NCBI GenBank assembly: GCA_902728285.1
Contig: CACVBU010000784.1
Span: 1,742,293 to 1,806,292 of the forward strand
Reading direction: 5' to 3'
DNA length: 64,000 bases
Source of the DNA: Clytia hemisphaerica
Lineage: Eukaryota; Cnidaria; Hydrozoa; Leptothecata; Clytiidae
Shown here: piece by piece, positions 37,821 through 50,400 of the stretch
How positions within the stretch are numbered: position 1 is the first letter of the stretch
Layout: each line of letters starts with the position of its first letter
Made by a program: the position numbers and the translations under genes
The notes under the pieces: model-generated
The model's database searches: none
Told to the model about the DNA's origin: nothing
The model's input: only the letters and a program-made list of their open reading frames with translations

Positions 37821-40800
37821 TCACTTTCCCTTTTCGCGAAGATAGTCACCTAAAAAGTTCGAAAATTATTTCAAAAAAACTAAAAAAACTTTTTTTAATC
37901 TCGAAATTTCAGAAAATCATCAAAAGTGAATAAATTTTTGTGAGCAGATATTTTCGCGACACAATTTTTTTCAAAAGTAATATTTCAAAAGATATTTCAA
38001 GATTTTTCGATACCTCTTGAACAATATATACTCTCATGCACTCAAAAGGTTTTTTACTGATCCCCCTGTTAGGTTTAGTTAGGGTTAGCGTCTTAAAGTA
38101 CGAAACTATTGCCAAATATACAATAAACTAACTCAACTTACCTAACTTTTCAACAGCTTCTACGACAATGCTCGGGTACATATCAGCCGAGTATAACGCC
38201 AAAATGATCAAAATTGAAGTGCGAATCATTACAAGCCCTTCTTTTCCCTTAAAATAAAGTAAAATCATGTGATAAATTTGAAATTTCTAGGTAAAGATTC
38301 ATCATCTTATTTCCAAACTTTTTGGAAAAGTGTACCAACCAATATATTTTTTCGACCGTAGTCGCGTGGTCAGGCACGTGCCACTTTATTATTTAATTTG
38401 CCATCTTAAACTCGATCCAATCCTTTTTTTACACTCTTTTCTATTGTCTTCAGACGCGAAAAAAAGACTGGGGCGGTTTTAGGGTGGTAAAACGGACAAA
38501 AAATGCCCGCACACACAGCAATAGGTGGCTACGGTCGAAATAGTGTATAGAAGCTAGATTAATAATCACCTTAAAGGAAAAGGAATTTTGGCAGAAAGAG
38601 AATTTTTTTAGAGTTACCCGAGAGATTAGATTACTAATTTTCACCATTTGCTTTATTAAATTTCGGTAAAATTTGATTAAATTTTTTGTATTTCTCAAAT
38701 GTGTAAAGTGCTTGATTAATAAACATAGTTTACTTTTTGATGATTGCCAAGAATTCAAAGTCAGTAGTTACTAAAGAAACCATATCATTTATCAACATTC
38801 TTGACCACGCAAGGGCCTCGCAACCTTTTTATTTTGGAAAACTTATCAATGCGCTCACCTTTTTTCCATAGATAGAATATTTGTCGGCACGAATGACTTT
38901 GTAATTTGTGTCTTTCAAAAGTATTCCTCGGCTATGAGTTTCAGATAAGTTCGAGAATGTATTACTGAGATCTTCCATTTCTTGTATCGAGAGCTATAAA
39001 AAAATTTGAGGGGTAAAAAAGCAAGGATTTATCTTATTACGCTTTGTAAGAATAGTGTACTTTGGATGAGGGTCAAGTATTTTTAAGAAATCGCCAATAA
39101 AATTAAGGGTGAAATAATCTTAACGTATTCTTACATTTTTAGACTTGACTTTTATACAAACACGAGAAATGATCAATTTGAGAGTTTGAGACTTTTGAGT
39201 GCACATTGGGAGCTAAAATATAATGTCTCAAAGTTTCAAATTAAGTCTAACAATTTTCAATTTTCACCCTGATAATCTTATAGAAGATATTCTCATAAAA
39301 AGAAAAGCGTGTACTTCTACTTAGTCTTCCCAGAATTTCACCACTTTTACATGCTGTTAAAAAAGTAAAACCAATCGAAAAAATGCTTTTAGAAAGATTC
39401 ACTGACCTTTCTTAACCAAAATTCTGAACAGAAATGTAATGAACTCGATCAAATTGGGGTTACTTCGATTCATATACTTTTTTTTGGGGGGGGGGTTTAC
39501 GGTTAGTGAAAGAGGGGAATCGGCCCTTTTTCGTTCAAAAATTTCACGGAATTCCGATATTAGACAACAACCTTTTGTATTTCAGAGGAATTCTCAGAGG
39601 CGGAACATTGGTTCCTGTGAGGGAGGAACAGCTCGGTTTCTTTTTTTCTTTTTTTTATCACGTTTTCTTTCTAATTCTACTGTAGCGTCTAAGTATCCCA
39701 CAATACAAGTGAAGACTAAATTAGTCATCTTCTTGGTGCTCGAATCAACATTTTTGACGTTGAAACACTGATACACATTTCGTACACACTAAGTTATAAT
39801 CATTCTGAAAAAACGCATTGATTATCATCAATGAGATAGAAACAAGTACATCGCGATAAGAAAACATACCTGGAATAATTTTGTTTATATTTGAACCAAA
39901 ATAACCAAAAATAATAAAAACATCAAAGTGAAACCAATGTTTAATTTATACAACTTTCGAAACAGACTTTAGTAGCCTTTAGGTCAATGAATATGAGCAG
40001 TTACCACTGTGGGTGTAAGTCAGAGCTACAATAGACTAAATCAACAACATTTAAAACTTTGAACTTTCCTTTGAAAGCCACTGAGAATTTGTAGAAAATT
40101 AAAAAATTGACCAACACCAAAAGTAAATCCCAGGCGCCATTTTGAATTGGATTCTGAGTAAGGAAGTAATCAAGACCTGCTTCTTGAAGGTTAGTTATAA
40201 TAGAGTTATACCTTAAGTGTATATATTTTTGCGTGTACTTAATTTCGCGAGTTTTTTTGGCTAAGTTTCGCAATATTTATTAAGGTTTAAATTTTCGAAA
40301 AAAAATACACGCAAGTACTAGTTTTCTATCTTATACGTTATGTTTTAAGCAAATCAGTCTTTTTTTCCTTTTATAAAAAATCCAACTTTTTGAATCGCAA
40401 AATTTAATACGAAAAATTAAGTAACGATCGCGAAAATTAGTAGTACTCATGAAACACGGTTCTGGGTTAAAATTAACCGCGAAAATATACACTTTAAGGT
40501 AACCCCACACACCTTCCCCTTCAAAAAACAGAAGCAGTCGAAGAGCCTGTGTCCCTTTTCCAGGAGATGTAGCTTTTACTCGACAAATTGGATTTCTAGG
40601 AATACGATTTTTGAAACTTTTGGCCAACAAATTGAACTTTCCAGGAAGACTATGCCTGGGAAATAGATGTTTAAAAATTGCTGACCGCTGCATGCTTTCG
40701 AAAAAAAAATTGGTCAAATAAAAACGGGTCAAATAAAAAAAACGCGACAGAAAAAAAACAATGAAAACAGGTAAAAAAAGAAAATGCGACAATCACTGTA

Positions 40801-41597
40801 TTTTTCATATTCATGGTTACGCCCTATTTTTCATAATAACATCCAAAATTGCCTTCAAGTGTTCTTTTTATGAGTTTTATAAGCCTAAAAATGTTCTTTT
40901 TTATTAACATGTTCTTATTTTCACCATTTGGAGAGTGTTTTTGTCAGTTTTCCTAAGAAATAGGGTGTTTTAGAGTCCAAAAACTCTTAAAATGTTTCTA
41001 ACTTATTCTTAATATTTTAGCCAGTGACGCCTATATTGTGTTCTTATAAAAAATGTGTAACATAAAACACAAGCACAAGCGACAAGTAAAATTTATTTGA
41101 AGTCAAATAAACCCTCAGACGAAAATAAGGTCTTGAATGTGAATCCTGTTTTAAAAGATATCTACGCTACTATGATGGAACTAGTCTATCATATTCAAGA
41201 ATAACAGAATGCCATGGTTAAATGCAACAATGAACTTATCAGTTTATGGCATGGCTAGGCTAGGCTGCTGTCCCCAAGGAATTTTGGAAAATTGAAAACC
41301 CTCCCCTGAAATTGCCAAACTTGTTCAAAATACATTGAAAATATGGTAAAAGTTTGAGCTTTTCTGCCCCTCAGATTTAAATTTGATCGAAATCTGTCCT
41401 GTCCCTCAAAAAAGAGCACTGTCTGGTCTGGAGATGGGACTGTTTTCATTTTCATAATTTTAGCCAGCAGCACTTACTGTAAAGCCATTTGAGTTTGCAC
41501 GCAGTAGGATATCTTTTCTTCGAAAAATTGCACAGCACTCAACATGACCAGTACTAACTAAACATTCTTGAAGAAGAGTTTGAGTTTGATTATTCAT
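37821..41597 (-). CDS. PFN4: profilin-4
   Basis: Four exons on the minus strand: 41478-41597, 38859-38993, 38142-38247, 37821-37849. Phases are 0, 0 and 1, giving 129 aa, the same length as human PFN4. The protein starts MNNQTQTLLQECLVSTGH and shows the family landmarks RGILLKDTNYKVIRAD, YGKKGKEGLVMIRTSILI, SADMYPSIVVEAVEKLGDYL and ends REKGK. PFN4 is a divergent profilin expressed in testis of vertebrates, where acidic-lipid binding rather than classic actin/poly-proline binding has been reported. The N-terminal WQ-type poly-proline aromatic pair of classic profilins is absent here too. It is divergent from, and 5.8 kb from, the FAM228 gene, an arrangement also known in vertebrates. Intron 1 (2.5 kb) contains a MITE and a G-rich element fragment. 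Confidence 0.93.
39484..39620 (+). mobile_element. left-end fragment of the CGG-periodic G-run element family
   Basis: A G-run (39485-39494) followed by GGGGAATCGGCCCTTTTTCG and ACGGAATTCCG matches the left end of the element at 55277-55616. No right end was found. It lies in PFN4 intron 1. Confidence 0.6.
40209..40501. mobile_element. MITE with TACCTTAA(A)GTGTATAT ends, in PFN4 intron 1
   Basis: Inverted ends TACCTTAAGTGTATATATTT and TACCTTAAAGTGTATATTTT followed by CGCG-containing AT-rich sequence; 293 bp, terminal TA. Confidence 0.75.
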
Positions 41598-42127
41598 GCT
41601 ACCTCTCAATTACAAATGGAACAAATCGAAACATCAAAACTCTGAGAAAACGAAAGTGAATCTACCATATTTGTTTGGGTATTCTAAAGACTTGTAATTT
41701 GCTGACCACTAATATTGAATTAAATGTGTCTTAATTTTGCAAAAGATTATTGTCAGATGTTAACTTTTTTATTTCAAGTGGATTAAATTTGATTTAAATT
41801 AAAAAATTTTAATTTTTCTATGAATTTTCACTTTGAATTATTACTTTTAAAGGTAGATTAGTTAGGTTAAATTATCTCACGAAGCACTGATGGAAACGAA
41901 GTAAACAAACAAAATGGTAGCCGTAATAACGTCAAAAGCACATTCGGTCGGTTCGTTCACTGTTCCAATATCAATCACATCATCATTCATGTTTTTACAG
42001 ATGTTTAAATGACTAGAGGAAGATGTTACTTCATACTGGCATCAATATCCCAATTTCCAAAGCTTTTAAGTTATGTATTTCAGAAGTTGGTAAGTAGGTA
42101 GATCCATGATGGCAGTTAAGTATATTT
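41598..42127. other. PFN4 upstream region
   Basis: No further gene; it should contain the PFN4 promoter and 5' leader. No motif was recognised with confidence. Confidence 0.45.
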
Positions 42128-42941
42128 CTATTTCTATTTGGTTGAGTTGCAGGAGGCTTTAGAAGCCTATTCTCGAGACTATAGACGCTTACTAATGAGC
42201 GTCCCGTCAGCACCTTGAACTGACTACCCAATTCCCCTCACATGGTTTGGGTTGACCCGGGCGAAGGAACGTTCACTTGCCAAGAGGGAACTGTAGCCTG
42301 GGAATATCCAAGCGTTAAACTTTTTTCACAGTCTAGTTTATGATATTTCTGCTGCTGGTTTAACGCTTGGTGCAGGTAACTCGCCTGCAGGGACATTTTT
42401 CCCTGCAATGCAGGTTCGGTCTGATTGGCCAGCTTTTGGCGTATTACTTAGCAGTACTTTCGCGTGCATTTTCATAATTTCAATGCGCACGCATAATTTA
42501 TGGAAAAAGCTGACTCTGCAGAAAAAAGGAAAACAAATGAAAATGAAAACATAGATTCATTTCGAAACAAAATGGCTGTTGGCTGGAAGTCTAAATACAT
42601 GTGGCTGATGTTTTCATGTGGTTTTTAGTAGTTTTGAAAGTCTTTAGAGCTTGTGAAAGAGTTTTTATGGTAAGTTGATTATGTGTGTTTGCCTGGGTTT
42701 CCAAAGTTCAGCAAGCCTGTCAACAAGGGTTCACACACAGACTGTTTATAACATTCTGTGTCAGACTAATCTACCTGCACCAAGCTCTATAATTTTAGAA
42801 CTTTGTGAGGTGAGGTATTTTTTGTTTTTTCTAAGATTATGAGCTTGGATTCTCAGGCTAAGGGAACTGCCGTGGGAATCGAACCCTAGGCCGCCTGCAC
42901 AGAATCAGAAGCCAAGGTCGACTACCACTATACTACGGCAC
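42128..42941 (-). mobile_element. tRNA-derived SINE split by a TIR element
   Basis: The SINE body (42128-42293) and its tRNA-like head (42861-42941, with B box GGTTCGATTCCC on the minus strand) match the intact copy at 8195-8450. The two parts are separated by the 567-bp insertion 42294-42860. Confidence 0.88.
42294..42860. mobile_element. 567-bp TIR element with 9-bp target duplication inside the SINE (Mutator-like?)
   Basis: Ends TAGCCTGGGAATATCCAAGC and TAGCCTGAGAATCCAAGC are inverted repeats. The identical 9-mer AGGGAACTG flanks both sides (42285-42293 and 42861-42869). A second inverted repeat lies just inside the left end: AAGCGTTAAAC and GTTTAACGCTT. There is no coding capacity. Confidence 0.88.
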
Positions 42942-43845
42942 CTTTTAGTAAAGTAGAGGGGGGTAGAGCTGATCTGAGTAGGGAGGGCCTAGAAACTTTG
43001 AAAAATGGGTAGGTCGGTCGGTCGGTAGCTAAAATTGGAACCTTTTTTACATTTTCCCAACAAAAACCTTATTTTTGAAATTCCTCTAGCAATTCCAATT
43101 AAGTGCAATCCTGGAATCCATACGCGAATGTAAAGAAATAGCCTAAAGCCTGGATCCTCACAAAGGCACGCGCCGCGATTGTAAGATAACTTCTAGTTTG
43201 AGATCACGGCATGTGCTTAAAGGAATACAGCTGTGAGTCTCTGCTTTATTTTAGGTGGTTAATATTTGTTTTTAAGTACGGGTTACACTGGGACACTTTC
43301 TGTGCGCAAAGTGGATGTTGTTTATAGAAGAATCAAAGCAGTCAGTTAAAAAAGAACCGCAGAGATAGTATTATCATGTGAAAAGGAGGTAATTTTTTTT
43401 TGATTTTTCCGACTCAAAGTGAAACACTTTTTCTAAAAAATTTAGAGTCGGTCGGACGACACGAACCAAGCTATCAATTGGGCCTGGCCTAGTAGTCAGT
43501 TCACCAGTGCACGAACGGCCCCGTAGTGCACGATTGAACGTCTTTGAACTTGAAAAAAACAACCAAAAATAAACTTCTATAGAATTTCCTTTGCGCAGCA
43601 GAATCCTCAAACCATCTCTTGCAATCTCTCCAAAAATTAAAATAAACATAGCACTAGAACAACACCAAACCAATTTTGAACGAGGCCAAGTAAAAAAATC
43701 ACGGAATTCTTGATTTTTTTAAACATGTCTGATCGCGAGAGGAAATGTTTTTTATAAGAAAATTTGCGCAAGAACAGCTCTGAAAATGACTTTCCTCTTT
43801 TAAAAACCTGTTATCTTCCATCACTCATTAATTCAAAATCAATAG

Positions 43846-45078
43846 AAACATATCACCAGTAGTTGATATAAAAAGGTTCCAATCCGCGAACGATCCAAAC
43901 ACCATTATTCAAAATGAAGACATTACAACGTCAAAACATTTGAAAGCGCTGGGCATTCTCAATCAAAAAAGAAGACACTACATTGCCGCACTTTTCGATG
44001 AGCAAACTTGAAAAAGAAAACAAAAAAATGGACGACAAGAAGATATTTACAAAAATAAACATGTTAGTAAAGAGGTTGCGAGATTTGGGTTAGCGAGGCA
44101 AAAATTGCTAAAAAGCTGGTAAAATAGTAATCCTCAAAAATCAAAGTTCCAGCCTCACTGCCAGTGCGCGAACGATCTTTTGAAAGAAAAAATTAGAGCT
44201 CCGCTTGCAGGTAATACTTTAACTCTCTTCCGAGATGATACAGGGGTATTTGAACTTTTCAAAACCACGCGCTTTTTCACTAAAAAAGCGTCTTTTTTAT
44301 AAGAACTTAAGCGTTTTACTAACCTGTTTATTTTTGTAAATATTTTCTTGTCGTTCATTTTTTTGTTTTCTTTTTCAAGTTTTGCTCAACGAAAAGCCCG
44401 GCAATGTAGTGTCTTCTTTTTTAATTGAGATCACCCAGGGGGGGGGGGTCGGTACTAAAATCTAAAACATCATGACATTTAGTGACGTGGTGGTACTGCA
44501 AAAAAGCTCAAAAATAATTTTAGTACCATGTGTACTAAAATACTAAAAAGGGTGGTCCCTTAAAGAAATATTTGAAAAATCTTACAGTAGTATTTTGTTC
44601 TAAAATCAGCCAAAATGGAGCATTTTTTTAACAGTTTTTGATTTTTTTTTCAGGAATTTTCGAAAAAATCTTCAGAAATCTTTCAGAATTTTTTCCAATT
44701 TTTTAAATATTTTTTAAAAATATTTTTATGTACAGTTTAGCACAGTTTAGTAATAAAATTATATTATTTTGCAGATTGGTGCGCTAAATTCGACTAGGTT
44801 TGCAACAATGACCCCATTTTGGTAAATTTAAACCCGTAAAAGGGCAAAAAATGGGTGGTATCTATGTTAAATTGTTCAAAATAAGTACATGTGTACTAAA
44901 ATAACATTTTCGAAAAATAGGTGGTGGTATGCAAGAAATTCTTGAAAATCCTTTTAGTACTCATGTATGTCTGCCATTTTAGTACTGACCCCCTTGGATC
45001 ACCAGCGCTGTCGAATGTTTTGACGTTGCATCGTTCACGGACTGGAACCTTTTTTATATCAACTACTGGTGATATGTT
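43846..45078. mobile_element. foldback element with exon-like arms, interrupted by a second element
   Basis: The left arm (43846 to about 44065) and the right arm (about 44315 to 45078, minus the insert) are inverted copies: GAAACATATCACCAGTAGTT at the outside and GATATTTACAAAAATAAACA at the inside. Both arms encode the same short Lys/Glu-rich string, KKMDDKKIFTKIN on the left (plus) and MNDKKIFTKINR on the right (minus), followed by GTTAGTAA. The right arm is split by 44436-44996. Confidence 0.75.
44436..44996. mobile_element. hAT-like non-autonomous element, CAGGGGG..GTACTAAAAT family (copy 2)
   Basis: Ends CAGGGGGGGGGGTCGGTACT and CAAGGGGGTCAGTACTAAAA, flanked by GATCACC on both sides (44429-44435 and 44997-45003). 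CAGGG ends and a 7-8 bp duplication are hAT-like. The interior shares GACATTTAGTGACGTGGTGGTA with copy 1 at 26344. Confidence 0.82.
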
Positions 45079-45643
45079 TCCGGGGATTGGCGGGTCCAAC
45101 CAAAATATTTCTAGGTTTATGGGTAAGGGCTGTTGAACCCGACTGAGGATGCGGGACATCAAAGGCCGACTATCATTCCTCTCCGATGGGAAATTGGCCC
45201 GCTCCCTTTAGAGCTTTAGTGTGGGCGGCCGCCAACCCGCCATCGGAATATCAGATAAAATCTCACTATTCTGGTCTGTAAAATGCATAATTTAGAGAAA
45301 GAAAAAAAAAAAAACTTTATCTCAGGAACCTTCCTACCAAGTTTCAATGCTGTAGCATTAATAGAAATAAATTTATTAATAATTAATAAAAGTACATGTT
45401 TTTTGAGATAACCCCCGGATTTTTTGTTTTAACCATGTATTTTAATGAGATAAGAAATTTTAATCTCAAGAACGGCTTGACCAATTTTGATCAATGACCC
45501 CTCATTTTTTTTCTTTTTTGAAGCTCTTTCAAATGAGCATTCTCTCAATGGGTAAAAAAGAATTTGAAAAAATAATTGCGGTCCCTATCTAAAGAAACTT
45601 TTTTGGCCATCCGCCAAATTAGATTTCCACCAAAATTTCTTCC

Positions 45644-46226
45644 TTTAATGTAACCTTTTCTCAGCACCCATTCACACTATGTTAGAAAGTTATGCACTGT
45701 TGGAAAGATATTTCCACGGAGAATAATCTAAAGGATGACAGATTTTTGAAAAAAATGGAAAATGATGGAGAAAAATGAAGATTTCTAAGTGTTTTAAAAA
45801 TCATAACATCCAATATTTTTTAGAATATTTGAACCTTGCTGATTTCAAAGCTATGCTGATTTGTGTTCAGATTTTTTATATCTTTCTTGGATAAAAATGA
45901 CCAAAACAGCAAAAACTTCTCAGTGCTATAAATTTTTATCGAAGAAAATTACAAAAAATCTGAACATAATTGAAATCAGCAACGTTCAAATATTCTAAAA
46001 AAATCATGTCACGATTTTTAAAAAAGTAGAATAATATTCATTTTTCATTTTAATTTTAATTTTTCTTTTTCATCTTTCAATTTTTCTAATTTAAAAACTA
46101 TTTTTTTTCATTTTTCAAAAACCTTTTATCCTTTAGGGTATTTTCCTTGGAAATATCTAATTCCAACAGTATATAACTTTCTAATGTAGCGTGAACGGGT
46201 CCTGAGAAAATGTCACAAAACTAAAG
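45644..46226. mobile_element. near-complete foldback (about 580 bp)
   Basis: Almost the whole segment is one imperfect inverted repeat centred near 45935. TTCACACTATGTTAGAAAGT and GGAAAGATATTTCCACGGAG on the left have reversed partners at about 46150-46200, and ATCTGAAC/GTTCAGAT partners lie near the centre. Confidence 0.8.
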
Positions 46227-47442
46227 TGTCCACATACTTTTGAGACGGACCAGGTAAGTTAGTCACACTAGGAAATCAAGCTTAGTAAAACCAACATCAA
46301 TCATCTACATGATGTATTTGCAGCAAAGTGCAACAACCAGGTAAAATTTATCATTTTAATTCCCGCTTTGATTTGTTGATTACTAAATGGGATAAGATTT
46401 TTTGGGGATTTAAATTTCACAGATTTGGGTGTCATCCGCAAAATTAAGTCCCCATGGAAATTTGGAAAGGCCTTATCCGTAAAATATTTCCAATCAAACC
46501 TGAAAAATGTTAAAAAGTACTTTTTAAATGTTTCAACGTTCGTTCTTTACCAGCTTTTCTCCGGATTGGCTCATTGGATTTTTAGATTTTTGGCACAAAG
46601 ATGCAAAATATGACAAAGCCCGAATTTCGAAAAAAAAAAAATTTCAGACACTTGACCCGGAAATGTCCCAGAAAGAGTTTGGATGCAGAAAATGTTTTCA
46701 AACTGGCTTTAAGATTAAAAAAATGCGCAGGAATTCTGCAATTCTGCATGCAGCAGTGGAAATATTTTTTTCGGCTGGAAATTTGCGATTCTGCAGGTGG
46801 AAAAAAATGTAACAACATTGGCTACACGAAAATTATTTTTAGTGCAGAAAAATTATAAAGGTGTAGAGTAAATGCAAAACCTGTGCCCTAATAATGAATT
46901 CTACTGTGGAATGATAGAAAGATATATTGTACTACAGTTTGAATTCAGTCTTGATTAGCTTTAATGTACTTCATAACTATAAAATTGTTTCCTATTTAGA
47001 CATACACATAGTCATTTTATAGTTATTGTATATCATAGATATTCTATGTCGTTTTGTAGGGGAAAGTTATCTCAGTTTTCAATAGGTAGCTTGCTTGCTC
47101 CCAACTGGACTTTTATAGGAATTGGTCTATACATGACCAGGTATCTATAAATTACAAGAAAAGACATCAAACATCAGTGATGAGTGTTTTACATTATTGT
47201 AAAATTAATGATAGAGCTACGAAAAACAAAAAAGAGTACATTTTAAAGGTTTGAGTTTTTGATAACATTCTAATGAAGTTTTTTCCTTTTTTCTTTAATA
47301 CTTCACAAATTCATGGACACTGTTTTGCATAGTCAATTTCTTTAAGTAATTGTTTTAACTTTTAGCACAAAAATAAAAAAGAATTAAAAAAAGCACTACA
47401 CAGCACTTGTGCACCAACAATCACCTTCATACACCTCCCACG
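46227..47442. other. FAM228 upstream region
   Basis: 46390-46500 resembles the left half of the 10868-11227 element (AAATTAAGTCCCCATGG, GGAAATTTGGAAAGGCC). The remaining sequence up to the FAM228 start shows no gene. Confidence 0.5.
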
Positions 47443-50400
47443 ATGTTGGAACAAACCACTGGTCGCACTAAACTATTGACACGTTCGAAAACAGCTGGCA
47501 GTATCAAAGTTCATTCTTCAGATTTCACCAATGAACTTGTCCAAACTGACCCTATTCACAAGGTAAATGAAATGGGCTTTTACATTTTCTTAACCATACA
47601 GGGGTTGGACGAACTGGATACCCTCCTGGAAAAAAGCAAAATTTGCAAAAAGGAAGTTTTAGAATAACTTTAAGCGGAAAAAGAAAGGCGAGAGGAAAAA
47701 CGACAAAATCTTTCTTTAGATCCCCTGGAGATCTTTCAGAATCACTCCCTGTAAAAGTTCGTTCACCCCCTTTTGGATATAAAATGGTATGGCCAATGTA
47801 TTAAGAACGGCCTACGTATCCTTTTTTCATTTATTTACTCTTCTGTCATATAAGATCGAGCTTTAAAAAGTTAGAGCAATGGTAATGTTCTCCGAGTGAG
47901 TGTAGTGCAATGATTCACATAGACCGACTCTACAACTTTACATCCCTATTTCTTACGTAAAGCGACAATCTTTTGTCATTCATAGTACATTTCCAAAGAT
48001 GATTCCAACATTACACCGTTTCAACCAAATTACTCTTGTAGTAATGTGAACCTTCGGCGAAGTAATTCTTCAAATTATATTGGTTGTTGGCTCAGTGAAA
48101 AGTCAATCAGAAACCTCCAGGTATTCTTTCTTTGAGTAATCTGTCACAATAAGCCATTATGGTTTATTAGAGCTAAACGATGATTTAGAGGTGAATTCCA
48201 ATCTTTTCAAAGTAGTTTTCTAACCCCGTATCACTATTCGACTCTTTGTATAAGTTTTTCTTTCTTCTTATCTTTCAGAAAAAGACAGATTTCGAATCGA
48301 AAGAGATGGCCAACATGTATCACAGTTTACTCGATAGCGAAGAAAGACTTCAAAAGGTTAAGATTATGATTTGTAAAACTTACCACCAGATTATCATTCC
48401 TGAGCTGATTTTTTCACTGTTAACATTTTGCTGAAACTTGCTCTCGACTAATTTCAAGTTCGATGAGATGATAAACGACTAGTGATTTTCAAATTTTCTT
48501 CTTCTTCGTAGCAGCGACGATGAGTTGCCAACAAAATATTAGCTTATTTTTAAATTGTAAAGTAGCGCTGACTTTTATTAGCCTTTGTTGCTACCTTTTC
48601 GTCAACATCATTACATTACATTCTTCTTTAGGATTTAGATGATATTATAACATATGATCGAATACGGAAAGATCGCAAATTACAATGGCTCTTACAAAAG
48701 TGGTACGAGAAGACCTACATTCCACTTGATGTAAGAATAACTCTTGGCTTGATTTATTGTTTGTTGTTGTTTTCACGAATATTAGGCGTTTTTACATTCG
48801 CTGCCATCTACAGTTATACTCGTAATAGATGAGTGACCGGCAGTAGTTCAGAGGTCATAATTATGATACTTGTGCCTGCTTTTCTTTTGTATTCTATGCT
48901 TTCCGGAAACTTTGTGAAATTCGGTGAGCAAAATTGTGGCCACAAGGGAGCCTCTGAAAAGGGCACACCAGTAAACATGTTAATAAAAGGATCCAGAAAT
49001 CATAATATTTTTTATATTCCACGCATTCCGTTAGCCATTAGTCTTTTGATACATAATGGCGGTCCTTTAATATGATTATTCCAGAAAGTGAAACGATTTC
49101 TAATTTATTTCTAATTTTTTTTCTCTATAGAATAAGATATGCCAGGAAATGAACGGTTTTCAATGGCAGAAATTCGATCAAGAAAAAAGAAAACAATTCA
49201 TCAAATATCTTAAACATCGAAATGAAAAGGTAACGACATGTCATAAAGTCATGAAATCATGACTTGCTCGTGGAAACTCACAGTGATTCAATATTTATTG
49301 TGTGAGCTGCAAACAAAACTTTAGAAAAATATTTGTACGAAAACACTATTACTACACACTCATTAATTCAAGTTGAGAAATTTAAAGCCAATTGTAAGTA
49401 TTAATTTATAAATCGCATTTCGTGCTTTTCAATAATCTTTATTCCTTTTCCGTACAGGGACATATTTTCCTGGACATATATGAAGAAGCAGAATACGATC
49501 CAATGTCACTCAATAAGAAACGACCTGGACCAATAAAGGTATTCATTAATTTTTGAACAATTCAACGACTTAGACTCGCGTTGCGTTTGGTTTGGTTTTG
49601 TAAGCGTTTAATTGTTGTCTGATTAGTAATTTTTAGTAATTTCGGAGAGGCAGAAATGCCTGCGAAGGGAAATTCATCAAATAAATGTTGTTTAGTGGCA
49701 GATAAGATTGGAAGTTGGTTAAAGTTGGTCATTAAGATAATATAGTGATGGTCTTCGAAAACCCGAAAAATCAACTGTAAAGTGCTATGCATATGTTAGA
49801 TTTTGATTTTTACATTTCAGATATTTTGAGGAAGTTCTTCTTTAAACACTATTCCAGGGGAAACATGTAGTAAATCCATTAGACTTAGTAAGACTTCGAC
49901 CAAGAAAAGAGTGCAACTTTTGGTTTTTATATTATAAAGCGCATTTACGTAAGTAAAAGGATAGAGAGAAATAAAACGAAACTGTGTTTTTCAACACAAG
50001 GCGGTGACGGAGAAATTGGAAGATCCATTACTTCATCAACAATACAAAAGAAACGAAGAAGATCGTGTGGTGCATGCATGCGATAATGGTATCATGCTCA
50101 CGGAGAAACAGATCGAGGAGAAGAGATTACCTAAGAAACCGCTCGTCCCGCTTGGTAGACACGATACGGAGTGCAGTACATGGCTAGATATGAAACTCTA
50201 TGATATTCAAAGTGAAGTTCGACTTCGAAGCCAGTAAGTACAAAGTTCTTATGTCTGATCTGTTTTTTACTCTACAAAATTATCCTCGAATTAATCTAAA
50301 TACGAATTCGTCTTCTATCCCAATTTTTCATTGATGTCCACCCAATAGAACAGTAAGTCCTTATTTAAAAAATATATATACTATTAAATGGGCTATTCCA

